DNA of 45,653 nt from an uncultured Lachnospiraceae bacterium (GCA_946632055.1 CAMPAR010000008.1:1-45653), one strand, 5' to 3'; positions 1-8,357 are shown, counted from the stretch's first letter. Translations and numbers: made by a program. The notes: generated by a model not told the origin, from the letters alone.

Positions 1-945
1 CAGGCCGCCGCCGGAGTTGCCGGGGTTGATGGCTGCATCTGTCTGCATCAGGTATCTCGTAATGCCGTCAATCGTCACCGGACGGTCCTTCGCACTGATG
101 ATGCCGGTCGTGACCGACTGGCCGTAGCCCATCGCATTGCCGATGGCAATAACGCCGGCGCCGACCTTCAGATCATCGGAGGAGCCGCAGACCGCCACGC
201 GGATCGCATCCTTCGTTTCCTCGCTGAGATCGGAAAGCTTGACGACAATCACAGCCAGATCTTCATCGGCATTCGTTCCCTTGACGGTGGCGTCCGCCGT
301 GGATCCGTCCACGAACTGTACCGTAAGCCCCGTGGAGGAAACGCTGTAATAGCTGTAGTTTCCTTCGTTATTGACCACGTGGTTATTGGTTACAATGAGA
401 AGCTCGTCTTCGTTCTCGGCAATGATGACGCCGGAGCCGGAAGAAACGGTTTCCTTCGTTTCCGTCCCGCTTCTCGGGCCGCCGAAGAAGTAGTTGTAAG
501 GATTATAGCTGTTCGATGAGGTGAGCTCCAGGTTGTCGGTGATTGCGACGACGCAGGGCATCACGTTCTCTACCACTTCTGAGACATCCAGAACTGTTGT
601 CTCTGCGTCCGTATCCGTGTCATCGATGCTGTTCTCGGAAAGGCTTGCCGTATTCAGCACCTCGCCGGCATCCGAGGTCGTCAGCAGGTTCCTTTCGGTA
701 TGCTCGTCGGTCGTTCTGCTGACGGCGGTGTTCTCCGCGTCGTCCAGAGCGGCACTCACCTCCGCCTGGTGCTTTGCGGCCGCTGCCGCGCCCACGCGGT
801 ACATGCCGTAGCCGACTCCCGATACTGCAAGCACTGCCGCCATGACAATTGCGGCAATGCGGAGGCCGGTCTTCTTTTTCTTCGGCTTCGATTCTCTATC
901 TTCATATGTGTTGTACTGTTCTTCACCAAAGCGATCGTCGTACAT
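1..945 (-). CDS. htrA: HtrA/DegP-type membrane-anchored serine protease, 3' end cut by window edge
   Basis: Trypsin-like envelope protease that degrades or refolds damaged exported proteins. The visible 315 residues hold a short acidic cytoplasmic start, a Lys-rich stretch, one membrane segment (about 28-50), a low-complexity linker (about 55-120) and the protease domain. The whole catalytic triad is visible: His189 in TNNHVV, Asp229 in NADEDLAV and Ser311 in NPGNSGGG. The PDZ domain expected to follow lies beyond the left edge, so the gene is partial. The ATG at 943-945 is preceded by a GAGGAGG site with a run of seven U as spacer. That site lies in the 3' arm of a long hairpin (954-1013), which suggests control by terminator read-through or SD masking. 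The neighbours are envelope glycan genes, which fits an envelope-stress role. Family assignment is secure; the symbol is by homology. Confidence 0.93.
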   Translation of the reverse strand, partial: MYDDRFGEEQYNTYEDRESKPKKKKTGLRIAAIVMAAVLAVSGVGYGMYRVGAAAAAKHQAEVSAALDDAENTAVSRTTDEHTERNLLTTSDAGEVLNTASLSENSIDDTDTDAETTVLDVSEVVENVMPCVVAITDNLELTSSNSYNPYNYFFGGPRSGTETKETVSSGSGVIIAENEDELLIVTNNHVVNNEGNYSYYSVSSTGLTVQFVDGSTADATVKGTNADEDLAVIVVKLSDLSEETKDAIRVAVCGSSDDLKVGAGVIAIGNAMGYGQSVTTGIISAKDRPVTIDGITRYLMQTDAAINPGNSGGGL

Positions 946-1013
946 AAAAAAACCTCCTCTAAGATTCAGGCCATCTGATCTTTCCTGATCTTATGGCTCA
1001 TATCTTAGAGGAG
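946..1013 (-). terminator. Hairpin terminator overlapping the htrA Shine-Dalgarno sequence
   Basis: On the minus strand a 12-bp perfect stem (arms 1002-1013 and 954-965, core CTCCTCTAAGAT) encloses further pairing: GCCAT/ATGGC, then GATC/GATC around a six-base loop, separated by symmetric small internal loops. The stem is followed by G and seven T (946-952), the form of an intrinsic terminator for the operon ending at 1067. The 3' arm contains AGAGGAG of the htrA ribosome-binding site and the T-run directly abuts the htrA ATG. It can therefore act as a terminator, an SD-masking element, or both. Confidence 0.8.
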
Positions 1014-1066
1014 AAATGTGATCAAAGTGTGTTTAAAAAATGGAGAAAATAAGTGTTTTTGTGAAC

Positions 1067-2278
1067 TTACTGTCCCATGCGGTCGAGCTGCATCTGGTAG
1101 CTGATATTCTTGATGAAATCGCTCGGCTCGTAGTCCTGTCCCGGATAAAGGAATTCATGAAGGTTCCGGACCTCCTGCTGGAAATCATTCGCAACCAGCG
1201 GATCATAGATACCGTACTTCCCGAGGTAGCTTCCGAGCACATGTCCGGTCGTGAAGTTTCCGTCGGAGGGGAACTGCATCTGTCCAGCCATATTGTATTT
1301 ATCGATCTGAGTCAGCATCCAGAGGACATCGGGCATCTTGATATTCGTGCGGACATTGGAAAGACCGATCTTCGCGGTGTTGATCAGAACGTTCACCTGC
1401 CCGCCCTTGGCCAGATCCTTCGCCTTGATCACGAGCTTCTCGATGACTTCACGCTGATGAGCCGCGCGTCCCATATCATTGATGCCGCCGTAGCGTACGC
1501 GGCAGTAGGCAACCGCCTGCGTACCGAGCATGTTGTAGGTTCCCGGCGCGGTGAACTCCGGCGCCCAGAGACCCGTCGCCCGGTTCGTGAAATCGAGATA
1601 GCTGTTCACATAGGTCAGCATCGTCGTGTCGGGAATCGTGAGCTCCACGCCGCCCATTTCGTTGATGCAGGCCGCCACGCCGTACCAGTTGACGATCATG
1701 TACTCATTGATGGCAAGGCCGAGGTTCCGGTTGATCATCGAAACCATGTCGGAAATGCCCATGTAGATCTGCTCGTTCGCCTTGGCGTAGGTCTTCCGTC
1801 CGCCGTCCTCGTGACGCATGATCGTATCTCTAAGGATCGAGACCAGCTTCACCTCACCCGTATCATTATTGATGCTGGCGATCATGATCACGTCGGCGTT
1901 GATGCCGTCGGTGACTTCAAAATTCATGTCGCGCGCGTCGACGCCGAGGATCAGGACGTTCCGGTAGCCGGACATCTCCGTCTCGATCGGCACTTCCACG
2001 ACCGAGGTCTCGGTTTCGCCGTTCTCCTTCGTGACTTCGACCACCGAAGTCACCATCCGGGTTTCGCGGTAGGCCGATTCGGAGGTATCCATAAAGATAT
2101 CCTCCTCGAGTTCCTCATAGCGGTATGAATTCAGCACCGTCACGCCGTAGCAGGTGATGCCGAGAAGCAGCGCGAGAACCACTTCGATCATGACAATCAG
2201 CACATTCCTTCTTCTGCGGTTCATCAGCTTTTCCTGCCGGGCGGCCTTCAGGCGCTCTTTTCTGGATGAAGTCTCCAT
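1067..2278 (-). CDS. LytR-CpsA-Psr (LCP) family glycopolymer transferase
   Basis: LCP proteins attach teichoic acid- or capsule-type glycans from their polyprenyl carrier to peptidoglycan on the outer face of the membrane. The 403-residue product has a basic cytoplasmic N-terminus, one membrane helix (about 27-48) and an extracellular LCP domain (about 105-275). Family marks are the NVLILGVDAR strand, the conserved Arg in SILRDT, the GGVELTIPDT segment and the YCRVRYGGINDMGRAAHQ motif with its carrier-phosphate-binding arginines. The ATG follows an AAAGGAG site. It is the last gene of the surface-polysaccharide group, nine bases after the priming sugar transferase, so it probably performs the final wall attachment of that polymer. 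The substrate cannot be told from sequence. Confidence 0.93.
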   Translation of the reverse strand: METSSRKERLKAARQEKLMNRRRRNVLIVMIEVVLALLLGITCYGVTVLNSYRYEELEEDIFMDTSESAYRETRMVTSVVEVTKENGETETSVVEVPIETEMSGYRNVLILGVDARDMNFEVTDGINADVIMIASINNDTGEVKLVSILRDTIMRHEDGGRKTYAKANEQIYMGISDMVSMINRNLGLAINEYMIVNWYGVAACINEMGGVELTIPDTTMLTYVNSYLDFTNRATGLWAPEFTAPGTYNMLGTQAVAYCRVRYGGINDMGRAAHQREVIEKLVIKAKDLAKGGQVNVLINTAKIGLSNVRTNIKMPDVLWMLTQIDKYNMAGQMQFPSDGNFTTGHVLGSYLGKYGIYDPLVANDFQQEVRNLHEFLYPGQDYEPSDFIKNISYQMQLDRMGQ

Positions 2279-2287
2279 AAATCTCCT

Positions 2288-3751
2288 TTAATATGCGTTC
2301 TTATTGATAAATCCTTTGAAAATCGTCAGGAACAGGATCTTGATGTCCAGTCCGAGCGACCAGTTTTCGATGTAGTAGATATCGTGGTCAATCCGTCCGC
2401 GGATCGAAGTATCGCCGCGGTAGCCGTTCACCTGCGCCCAGCCGGTCATGCCCGGACGCACCTGGTGCTTGACCATGTAGCGTGGGATTTCCTCGCGGAA
2501 AATCTCCACGAACTGCGGCCTCTCGGGACGCGGTCCCACGAGGCTCATTTTTCCGGAAAGCACGTTGAAAAGCTGCGGGAGCTCGTCAATACTGGTCTTC
2601 CGGATGATTTTTCCGACCTTCGTGACGCGCGGATCGTTCTTCGTCGTCCACTCGCCCTTTTCGTCCTCTTCCTTCTGCACGCCCATCGAACGGAACTTGT
2701 ACATCATGAAGGGCTTGTTGTGCAGTCCCACGCGCTCCTGCTTGAAGATCACCGGGCCTGGGGAACTGAGCTTCACGAGAATCGCCGTCACCAGCATGAC
2801 GGGCGAAAACAGCACGATCGATACCAGCGATCCGACAATATCCATTGTGCGTTTCAGGAAGGCGTTGATGATATCATTCAGCGGAACCTGCCGCACATAG
2901 ATCACGGGAAGTCCCAGAAGGTCCTCCGTATAGGGGTTGTTGGACATCAGGTTGCCGTAGTCGGGCACGAATTTCGTCATGACGCCCGCCTTTTCGCAGG
3001 TGTGCACGACCTCTTCGAGCTTTTCGTACTCTCTCAGCCTCAGCGTCACGAAGACCTCGTCGACCTCGTTCTTCTCGAGGATGCCGGGTAGATCCGAGAG
3101 CCTGCCGATGACCGAGTATTTTTCAAAGGTCGTCCCGATCGCCATGCTGTCGTCCAGGATGCCGTAAATCCGGTAGCCCCAGCGCGCGTTGTTGCGGACG
3201 CGGTCGAGGAAGCCCTCCGCTCCTCTCGAATATCCGACCACGAGAATCGTCTTCTGGTTCAGCCCCTTCTTCCGGACCGCCACCATAATGTAGCGCAGGA
3301 TGTTGCGCTGGAGAATGATCGCGGCTGTATTCACGATGCCGAATTCGAACAGGAACATCCTCGAGAAGAGCCGGCAGTACAGCCCGAAAGTCAGCTCCTC
3401 CGGACGCGTATAGTTCTCTTTTCCCTGGAAAATCCAGAAGAACAGGATCACGATGACGATCGCGAGCATGTTCGAACGAAGGACGGCAAAGGCCTCTCTC
3501 CTTCTCCCCGTCACGCGCATCGGCCGGTACATGTGGTTGATGACGTACATCAAAAGGTGCAGCGGCGCGAAATACAGGATCGCCGACGCGTAGTCGCGCG
3601 CGGTAATCAGGCTGAATACGCCTCCGAACCAGGCATCATTCGGAAAAATATAGAAAAAGAAAAAAAATGTCAGAAAGTATGCGGCGACAACCGTCAGAAG
3701 ATCCAATACTGCCCGGATCTTATTCAGCTGGCGCTCATTATCTTTAATCAC
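2288..3751 (-). CDS. Polyprenyl-phosphate sugar-1-phosphate transferase (priming glycosyltransferase)
   Basis: Integral membrane enzyme of the WbaP/CpsE class, expected to transfer a sugar-1-phosphate to undecaprenyl phosphate and so start synthesis of a surface glycan. The 487 residues begin with four to five hydrophobic segments (about 12-150), then a Rossmann-like CoA-binding-type region (VVGYSRGAEGFLDRV, about 170-270) and a last membrane-associated helix. The C-terminal bacterial sugar transferase domain (about 293-487) shows FKQERVG, the KFRSM segment, SIDELPQLFNVL and SLVGPRPE. The start is GTG at 3749-3751, six to seven bases after AAGGAG. It sits between a glycosyltransferase and the LCP transferase. 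The sugar transferred is unknown (galactose-, glucose- or HexNAc-phosphate are all possible). Confidence 0.92.
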   Translation of the reverse strand: MIKDNERQLNKIRAVLDLLTVVAAYFLTFFFFFYIFPNDAWFGGVFSLITARDYASAILYFAPLHLLMYVINHMYRPMRVTGRRREAFAVLRSNMLAIVIVILFFWIFQGKENYTRPEELTFGLYCRLFSRMFLFEFGIVNTAAIILQRNILRYIMVAVRKKGLNQKTILVVGYSRGAEGFLDRVRNNARWGYRIYGILDDSMAIGTTFEKYSVIGRLSDLPGILEKNEVDEVFVTLRLREYEKLEEVVHTCEKAGVMTKFVPDYGNLMSNNPYTEDLLGLPVIYVRQVPLNDIINAFLKRTMDIVGSLVSIVLFSPVMLVTAILVKLSSPGPVIFKQERVGLHNKPFMMYKFRSMGVQKEEDEKGEWTTKNDPRVTKVGKIIRKTSIDELPQLFNVLSGKMSLVGPRPERPQFVEIFREEIPRYMVKHQVRPGMTGWAQVNGYRGDTSIRGRIDHDIYYIENWSLGLDIKILFLTIFKGFINKNAY

Positions 3752-3776
3752 ATTCGCTCCTTCTTAACGCATCCGT

Positions 3777-4766
3777 CTAATGGCGTTTCAGGTACTCCGC
3801 CATATATATAAACGAGTTTTTGATGAGTTCGGTTTCAATTTTCAGATAATTTCCGAAATGTTTCATCGAAAACGGCACTTTTTTCGTCTGCTTCCGCTTT
3901 TCGCGCCCCTCTTTCAGGCCTTCGTCATACGCCTCCAGGAAGCCCTCCTTCCGGAAGAAGCGCCGCTTGACCGTCCGGCCGAACCATAAGGGGAAGGCGT
4001 TCAGGCCGCGGTAAAAAAGAGGCATGTTTTTATAGCAGAGCCAGAGATTGTTTCTCGCGGAAATCCGCACCTTGAAATCGCTGTACTTGACGGCCCCGGA
4101 GCTTCCGGAACCCCAGTGATAGACGACGGCCGTGGGCTCATAACGGTTCTCATAGCCGTAAATCCGCGCCCGGTAGCCGATATCGATGTCCTCGAGATAC
4201 GCAAAGTGATCCGTATCAAAGAGACCGATCTCGTCAAAAACGCTCATCCGGTAAATCGCCGCGCCGGCGCAGGCGCTGAACACCTTACAGGGCTTCAGAT
4301 ACTTCGGATCGTCTGCCCTCTGCCCGACGCCCCGCTGCGCGCCCCAGCCAAGCACGGTATAGAGGTCGCCGCAGTCGTCGAGGAGCTCGCGCTCCCGGTA
4401 ATTGATCATCCGGCTCGAGACCGAGAAGATCCGTTCGCTCTTCTCCGCCGCCGCCGTCAGATTCCGCACGAAGGAGGGATCGCACTCGATGTCGTTGTTG
4501 AGCAGCAGCACAAAAGGCGTCTTCGTCTCCTGAATGCCGACGTTCACCCCGCCGGCAAAGCCGAGATTCTCCGGCATCCGAAGAAGCCGGACCTCCGGAT
4601 ATTCCTCCTCAATGACGCGGTCGGACCCGTCTTTTGAGGCGTTGTCGATCACCAGGACTTCAAAATCATCCGTATCCTGGGCGCGAAGCGAGTTTAAACA
4701 GACCCGGATATACTCCATGCCGTTCCAGTTCGGAATCACCACCGTGACTTTCTTCATGAACCGCAC
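3777..4766 (-). CDS. Family 2 glycosyltransferase (rhamnosyltransferase-like)
   Basis: Cytoplasmic or membrane-associated inverting glycosyltransferase with a GT-A fold. The 329 residues open with VTVVIPNWNG and show the nucleotide-sugar-binding VIDNASKDGS, the LLLNNDIE segment (DXD-like) and the C-terminal YLEDIDIGYR catalytic-base motif typical of WbbL-type rhamnosyltransferases. The reading frame opens with GTG at 4766, six bases from an AAGGA sequence that overlaps the stop of the preceding ABC gene; an ATG three codons later (4757) is an alternative. With rfbC upstream, dTDP-rhamnose is a plausible donor, but this is inferred from context. It probably extends the lipid-linked glycan started by the neighbouring sugar transferase. 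Confidence 0.9.
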   Translation of the reverse strand: MRFMKKVTVVIPNWNGMEYIRVCLNSLRAQDTDDFEVLVIDNASKDGSDRVIEEEYPEVRLLRMPENLGFAGGVNVGIQETKTPFVLLLNNDIECDPSFVRNLTAAAEKSERIFSVSSRMINYRERELLDDCGDLYTVLGWGAQRGVGQRADDPKYLKPCKVFSACAGAAIYRMSVFDEIGLFDTDHFAYLEDIDIGYRARIYGYENRYEPTAVVYHWGSGSSGAVKYSDFKVRISARNNLWLCYKNMPLFYRGLNAFPLWFGRTVKRRFFRKEGFLEAYDEGLKEGREKRKQTKKVPFSMKHFGNYLKIETELIKNSFIYMAEYLKRH

Positions 4767-4775
4767 CCGCTTTCC

Positions 4776-5513
4776 TTACAGCCGGTACTGGCTGCAGACC
4801 TCGTCCGTCGGTCCCTGAAGCCGCACGGTTCCGCCGTCCAGCCACACGACCCGGTTGCACATTTCCCGGATCTGGTTCATATCGTGCGAGACGAACAGCA
4901 CCGTGGTTCCGCCGGACATGAGCTCCATCATGCGCGCGCGGGACTTCTTCTGGAAGTTCTCGTCGCCGACCGCCAGGATTTCGTCCACGATCAGAATCTC
5001 CGGCTCCACGACCGTCGCGATCGAGAAGGCGAGACGCATGATCATGCCGGAGCTGTAGTTTCGAAGCGGCATGTTGATGAAGTCGTGAAGTTCGGAAAAA
5101 GCCAGGATTTCATCGTACTTTCCGTACAGGAATTCCTTCTCATAGCCGAGAATCGCGCCGTTCAGGAAGACGTTTTCCCTTCCGGAGAGATCCATGTCGA
5201 AGCCGGAGCCGAGCTCCAGCATCGGTACGATATTTCCATGCCGCTCAACAGACCCCGCCGTCGGCTTCATGATGCCGGAAATGATCTTCAGGATCGTACT
5301 TTTTCCGGCGCCGTTCCGGCCGATAATGCCGAGGACATCCCCTTTATAAACATCAAAGCTGACGTGCTGCAGCGCATAGAATTCCGTAAACTTCAGTTTT
5401 CCGGTAAAGGCATTGATCACGGTCTCCTTCAGGGAGCCCGCGCGGTCCTCTTCCTTTCTGAAGCGCATGGAAACATCCTTTACGCTCAGCATCAGTTCCT
5501 GTTTCTGTGTCAT
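4776..5513 (-). CDS. ABC exporter ATPase for surface polysaccharide (Wzt/TagH type, short form)
   Basis: Nucleotide-binding subunit that powers export of a lipid-linked glycan with the ABC-2 permease encoded just upstream (5530-6570). Visible motifs are Walker A GRNGAGKST (about residues 64-72), the signature YSSGM followed by RLAFSIA, Walker B ILIVDEIL and the H-loop VSHD. At 245 residues it holds only the ATPase domain, without the C-terminal carbohydrate-binding extension that some Wzt proteins use to select capped chains. Export here is therefore probably chain-length-independent, or recognition lies elsewhere. The subfamily is recognised from the MRFR start region and the conserved FTEFYALQHVSFDV segment. 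Sixteen bases separate it from the permease stop. Confidence 0.93.
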   Translation of the reverse strand: MTQKQELMLSVKDVSMRFRKEEDRAGSLKETVINAFTGKLKFTEFYALQHVSFDVYKGDVLGIIGRNGAGKSTILKIISGIMKPTAGSVERHGNIVPMLELGSGFDMDLSGRENVFLNGAILGYEKEFLYGKYDEILAFSELHDFINMPLRNYSSGMIMRLAFSIATVVEPEILIVDEILAVGDENFQKKSRARMMELMSGGTTVLFVSHDMNQIREMCNRVVWLDGGTVRLQGPTDEVCSQYRL

Positions 5514-5529
5514 AATGAACCCTTCAGAG

Positions 5530-6570
5530 TTACAGATATAATATAAATTTATCCTGGACCTTCCGGAACATCAGAAGTCCCAGAATGAACAGGCCGGCGG
5601 AAAACGCGAGGCAGATGCCGTACTCGGCAAAGGCCGGCGACTGGCGCTCGAGAATAATCGTCCGGAAAAAGCTGATATAGTGGTACATCGGGTTGAAGCG
5701 CATCAGGTTCACGAGCCACTGCGCTCCTTCCTTTCCCTCCAGCATGGACAGACTGTAGATGATCGGCGTCGAATACATCCAGAGCGTCGAAACGAAGCCC
5801 CAGAGGAATTCGATGTCGTGGAAAAACACCATCAGTGACGACAGGAAGAAGCCCATGCCGATGCAGAACACCACAAGCAGCACCAGACCGAAGGGCAGCA
5901 GAAGAACCGCCTTCGAAAGATACAGGTGCGGGTTGGAAAAAAGTCCGTAAACCAGCGTCACGAGAAGGAGCGGCACCATCGAAAGCACGATGTTGATCGA
6001 GGCCGAGAGGACCTTGGTCACCGGATAAATGTACTTCGGCACATACACCTTCGTAATTAAGGCGGCGTTCGCCGTGATCGAGCGCATCGACTGCGTGGAA
6101 CAGTCATTGAAGCCGTTCCAGATCACGATACCGCAGAGAAGGTAGATCGCGTAGTGCTCCACATTGCCCCGGATGCCGAGCAGGTGGCTGAACACCACAT
6201 ACTGCACGATCATCATGAGAAGCGGGTTTAAAAAGCTCCAGAAAGCCCCGAGAACCGAGCGCTTGTACTTGATCTTGAAGTCCCGCTCGACGAGCTGCTC
6301 AATCAGGAAACGGTAGCGGTGAATCGTCTGCAGGAAATAGAGCCCCGCGCACTTCTTCCCCGAGTTCTGGCAGGCCTTCATTTTCCGGAGGTACAGCAGG
6401 AGAAAGAGCCCTAAAAGGAGGACGATTCCCGGATAGATATAAATCAAACGGATTCCGAAAACGGAGGCGGCAAACAGCCGGTCCCAGGCGCCGACCGTAA
6501 AGAGAAGCACCATGACGCCAAAGCCGAGAAGGGCGTATTTCCCCGTCCGTTTCAAGTCAATTTTTGTCAT
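5530..6570 (-). CDS. ABC-2 type polysaccharide exporter permease (Wzm/TagG-like)
   Basis: Membrane subunit of the glycan exporter. The 346 residues start with two extra hydrophobic helices (about 15-60) before the standard six-helix ABC-2 core. The core is marked by RDFKIKYKRSVLGAFWSFLNPL and the C-terminal GFVSTLWMYSTPIIYS and NPMYHYISFFR segments typical of O-antigen and teichoic acid exporters. The two additional N-terminal helices are unusual for the family, which normally starts near the KIKYKRS segment. The gene lies directly upstream of its ATPase and 14 bases downstream of rfbC, within the same operon. Confidence 0.92.
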   Translation of the reverse strand: MTKIDLKRTGKYALLGFGVMVLLFTVGAWDRLFAASVFGIRLIYIYPGIVLLLGLFLLLYLRKMKACQNSGKKCAGLYFLQTIHRYRFLIEQLVERDFKIKYKRSVLGAFWSFLNPLLMMIVQYVVFSHLLGIRGNVEHYAIYLLCGIVIWNGFNDCSTQSMRSITANAALITKVYVPKYIYPVTKVLSASINIVLSMVPLLLVTLVYGLFSNPHLYLSKAVLLLPFGLVLLVVFCIGMGFFLSSLMVFFHDIEFLWGFVSTLWMYSTPIIYSLSMLEGKEGAQWLVNLMRFNPMYHYISFFRTIILERQSPAFAEYGICLAFSAGLFILGLLMFRKVQDKFILYL

Positions 6571-6584
6571 ACTTAAAAACGACC

Positions 6585-7145
6585 TTACTTTTTGAAGCTG
6601 AAGGTTTCAGACAGGCCGAGCCATTTCTGATCCTTGTCGGAAATGATCAGCGGGGCATCCGGATCGAAGGGCCAGTCAATGCCGATCTCCGGGTCGCAGT
6701 AAAGCAGTCCGCCCTCATCGCCGGGATGGTAGAAATCCGTGCACTTATAAGCGAAAATGGCGATATCGCTCATGACATAGAAGCCGTGCGCAAAGCCTTC
6801 CGGAATATAGAACTGCTTCATGTTCTCCTCGGTAAGCTCCACGCCGAACCACTGCCCGTAGGTCTTCGAGTCCGCGCGAAGGTCCACCGCCACGTCGAAA
6901 ACGCTTCCCCGTAAAACCCGGACGAGCTTTCCCTGCGGGAACTGCTTCTGGAAATGCAGGCCGCGCAGCACGCCCTTCTGGGACATCGACTGATTGTCCT
7001 GCACAAAGCGAAGGTCCAGTCCCTCGGCCTTCATATCATTTTCATTATAGGTTTCGACAAAATACCCGCGCTCATCCCGGTGTACCGTCGGCTCGATCAC
7101 ACAAAGTCCTTCGATTCCGCAGCGCGTTACTTTAATCTGTCCCAT
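6585..7145 (-). CDS. rfbC: dTDP-4-dehydrorhamnose 3,5-epimerase
   Basis: RmlC cupin enzyme of dTDP-L-rhamnose synthesis, which epimerises dTDP-4-keto-6-deoxyglucose at C3 and C5. The 186-residue length is normal. Visible family sequence includes RGYFVETYNE near residue 30, the VLRGLHFQ motif with the catalytic His, VAVDLRADSKTYGQW and IPEGFAHGFYVMSD. It overlaps the 3' end of the upstream glycosyltransferase by 14 bases. rfbA, rfbB and rfbD are not in this window and must lie elsewhere if the pathway is complete. Its presence suggests rhamnose is part of the exported polymer. Confidence 0.95.
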   Translation of the reverse strand: MGQIKVTRCGIEGLCVIEPTVHRDERGYFVETYNENDMKAEGLDLRFVQDNQSMSQKGVLRGLHFQKQFPQGKLVRVLRGSVFDVAVDLRADSKTYGQWFGVELTEENMKQFYIPEGFAHGFYVMSDIAIFAYKCTDFYHPGDEGGLLYCDPEIGIDWPFDPDAPLIISDKDQKWLGLSETFSFKK

Positions 7146-8070
7146 TGGATTCCTCCCAGTAATTTTGATTCATACTCAACCGCCGGACCAGCTTCTTCGG
7201 AAGACGCCGGTAGCGCTTCCCGAGAAAATACCCGGCATATTTCATCCCGCTCTGGTAAAACAGAAGCGGCACTTCATACCATTTTCCGACAGAAAACAGA
7301 TGCCGCACGGTCTTTTTCACAAGGCCGAGGCCCTCTTTCTCCGACGAAACCGCCCGGAAAATCTCCGGATGATCCGCCTGGGAAACCGCGAGGTCAAAAT
7401 TGCGGTGCAGCTGTTCTCTTCCGCTGTAATTATGCGAATGATAGACCTTCGCATCCGCCGCGTAAGCAATCCGGTAGCCGTTTCGGATCACCTCGTAAGC
7501 GTAAATCATATCTTCATTGAAAATCGTGTGCTTCGTAAAGCCGCCGAGTTCCTCCATCACGCGCCGGTCGTACATGGCCGCCACGTTCGAGCAGAAATAG
7601 GTCTTCACGCCGAGCCGCGGAAGATCCTCCCCGCTCTTCACGAAGGAGTCCTCCGGATAATTGAAGCCGCGCGTAAAGGCCTCGATGCTCCGGCAGTCCG
7701 CTTTCGGAAGCTGCCGCGCGTAAGCAGATGCGACAAGGGGCTCCCGAAAGGCCTGAAGAAGCGCTTCCGTCAGCCGCCCGTCAGCCGGCACCGCGTCCTG
7801 CGTGAGAAGCAGCACATAGTCCGCGTCCGAGAGCGAAACGCCCCGGTTTCTGGTGTTTCCGTGGTCGAATTCTTCCGGAAGAAGCGTCTGAACGACGATT
7901 CCGGGATCCTCCAAAAAAGACGGAACCTCGTCTCCCGGAGCCGCAGTCACCATCAGGATAATCCTCCGGACGGGCTTTTTCTGCTGCTTCAGCATGGAAA
8001 TAAGCTTCGCAAACTCCTCTCCCGGCCGGAATACGGGAATCACGGCGTCAATGGTTTCATTCCCCGTCAT
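7132..8070 (-). CDS. Family 2 glycosyltransferase (rhamnosyltransferase-like)
   Basis: A 312-residue GT-A fold enzyme starting with IDAVIPVFRPGEEFAKL, the usual beginning of bacterial rhamnosyltransferases of the RfbF/WbbL kind. It shows EFDHGNTRNRG near residue 70, LLLTQDAVP (donor/metal-binding region) and the IFNEDMIYAYEVI acceptor motif, then a basic, amphipathic C-terminus. Its start codon overlaps the HPr stop by four bases (ATGA type) and its end overlaps rfbC, indicating translational coupling. Donor and acceptor are not determined; pairing with rfbC makes dTDP-rhamnose the leading guess. Confidence 0.9.
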   Translation of the reverse strand: MTGNETIDAVIPVFRPGEEFAKLISMLKQQKKPVRRIILMVTAAPGDEVPSFLEDPGIVVQTLLPEEFDHGNTRNRGVSLSDADYVLLLTQDAVPADGRLTEALLQAFREPLVASAYARQLPKADCRSIEAFTRGFNYPEDSFVKSGEDLPRLGVKTYFCSNVAAMYDRRVMEELGGFTKHTIFNEDMIYAYEVIRNGYRIAYAADAKVYHSHNYSGREQLHRNFDLAVSQADHPEIFRAVSSEKEGLGLVKKTVRHLFSVGKWYEVPLLFYQSGMKYAGYFLGKRYRRLPKKLVRRLSMNQNYWEESNGTD

Positions 8071-8330
8071 TCGCCGAGTCCTTCCCGGATCAGCTTCACC
8101 ATATACCGCAAAGCCTCCTCTTCGTCTTCTCCGTCACAGATCAGCGTGATGACATCGCCGCGTTTGACACAGGCGCCAAGAACGCTCAGCACGCTCTTAA
8201 CGTTCGACGTATAGCTTCCGAACGTGAACTGGATGCTGCATTTGAAATTCATGGCTTCCCGGCAGAGCACGCCTGCCGGGCGAAGATGCAGACCCGTCAG
8301 ATTATTTACCGCCACCTGTTCCTTCACCAT
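8067..8330 (-). CDS. ptsH: HPr family phosphocarrier protein
   Basis: Small cytoplasmic phosphocarrier of 87 residues, normal for HPr. His15 in the GLHLRPAG active site is present, as is Ser46 in NVKSVLSVLG, the site used by HPr kinase in Firmicutes. Both phosphorylation sites of a functional HPr are therefore kept, which argues against a Crh paralogue (where His15 is replaced). The location is unusual: it lies between cdaR and the polysaccharide genes with no ptsI nearby. It overlaps the next glycosyltransferase gene by four bases, so it is co-translated with envelope genes rather than with PTS genes. It may be the only HPr or a specialised copy; the window cannot decide. Confidence 0.9.
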   Translation of the reverse strand: MVKEQVAVNNLTGLHLRPAGVLCREAMNFKCSIQFTFGSYTSNVKSVLSVLGACVKRGDVITLICDGEDEEEALRYMVKLIREGLGE

Positions 8331-8357
8331 ACTGAATGCCTTGCCCCCTGTTCAGTG

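Noticed and set aside
8067-8330. Crh (HPr-like regulatory paralogue)
   Set aside because: Crh lacks His15; here His15 is present together with Ser46.
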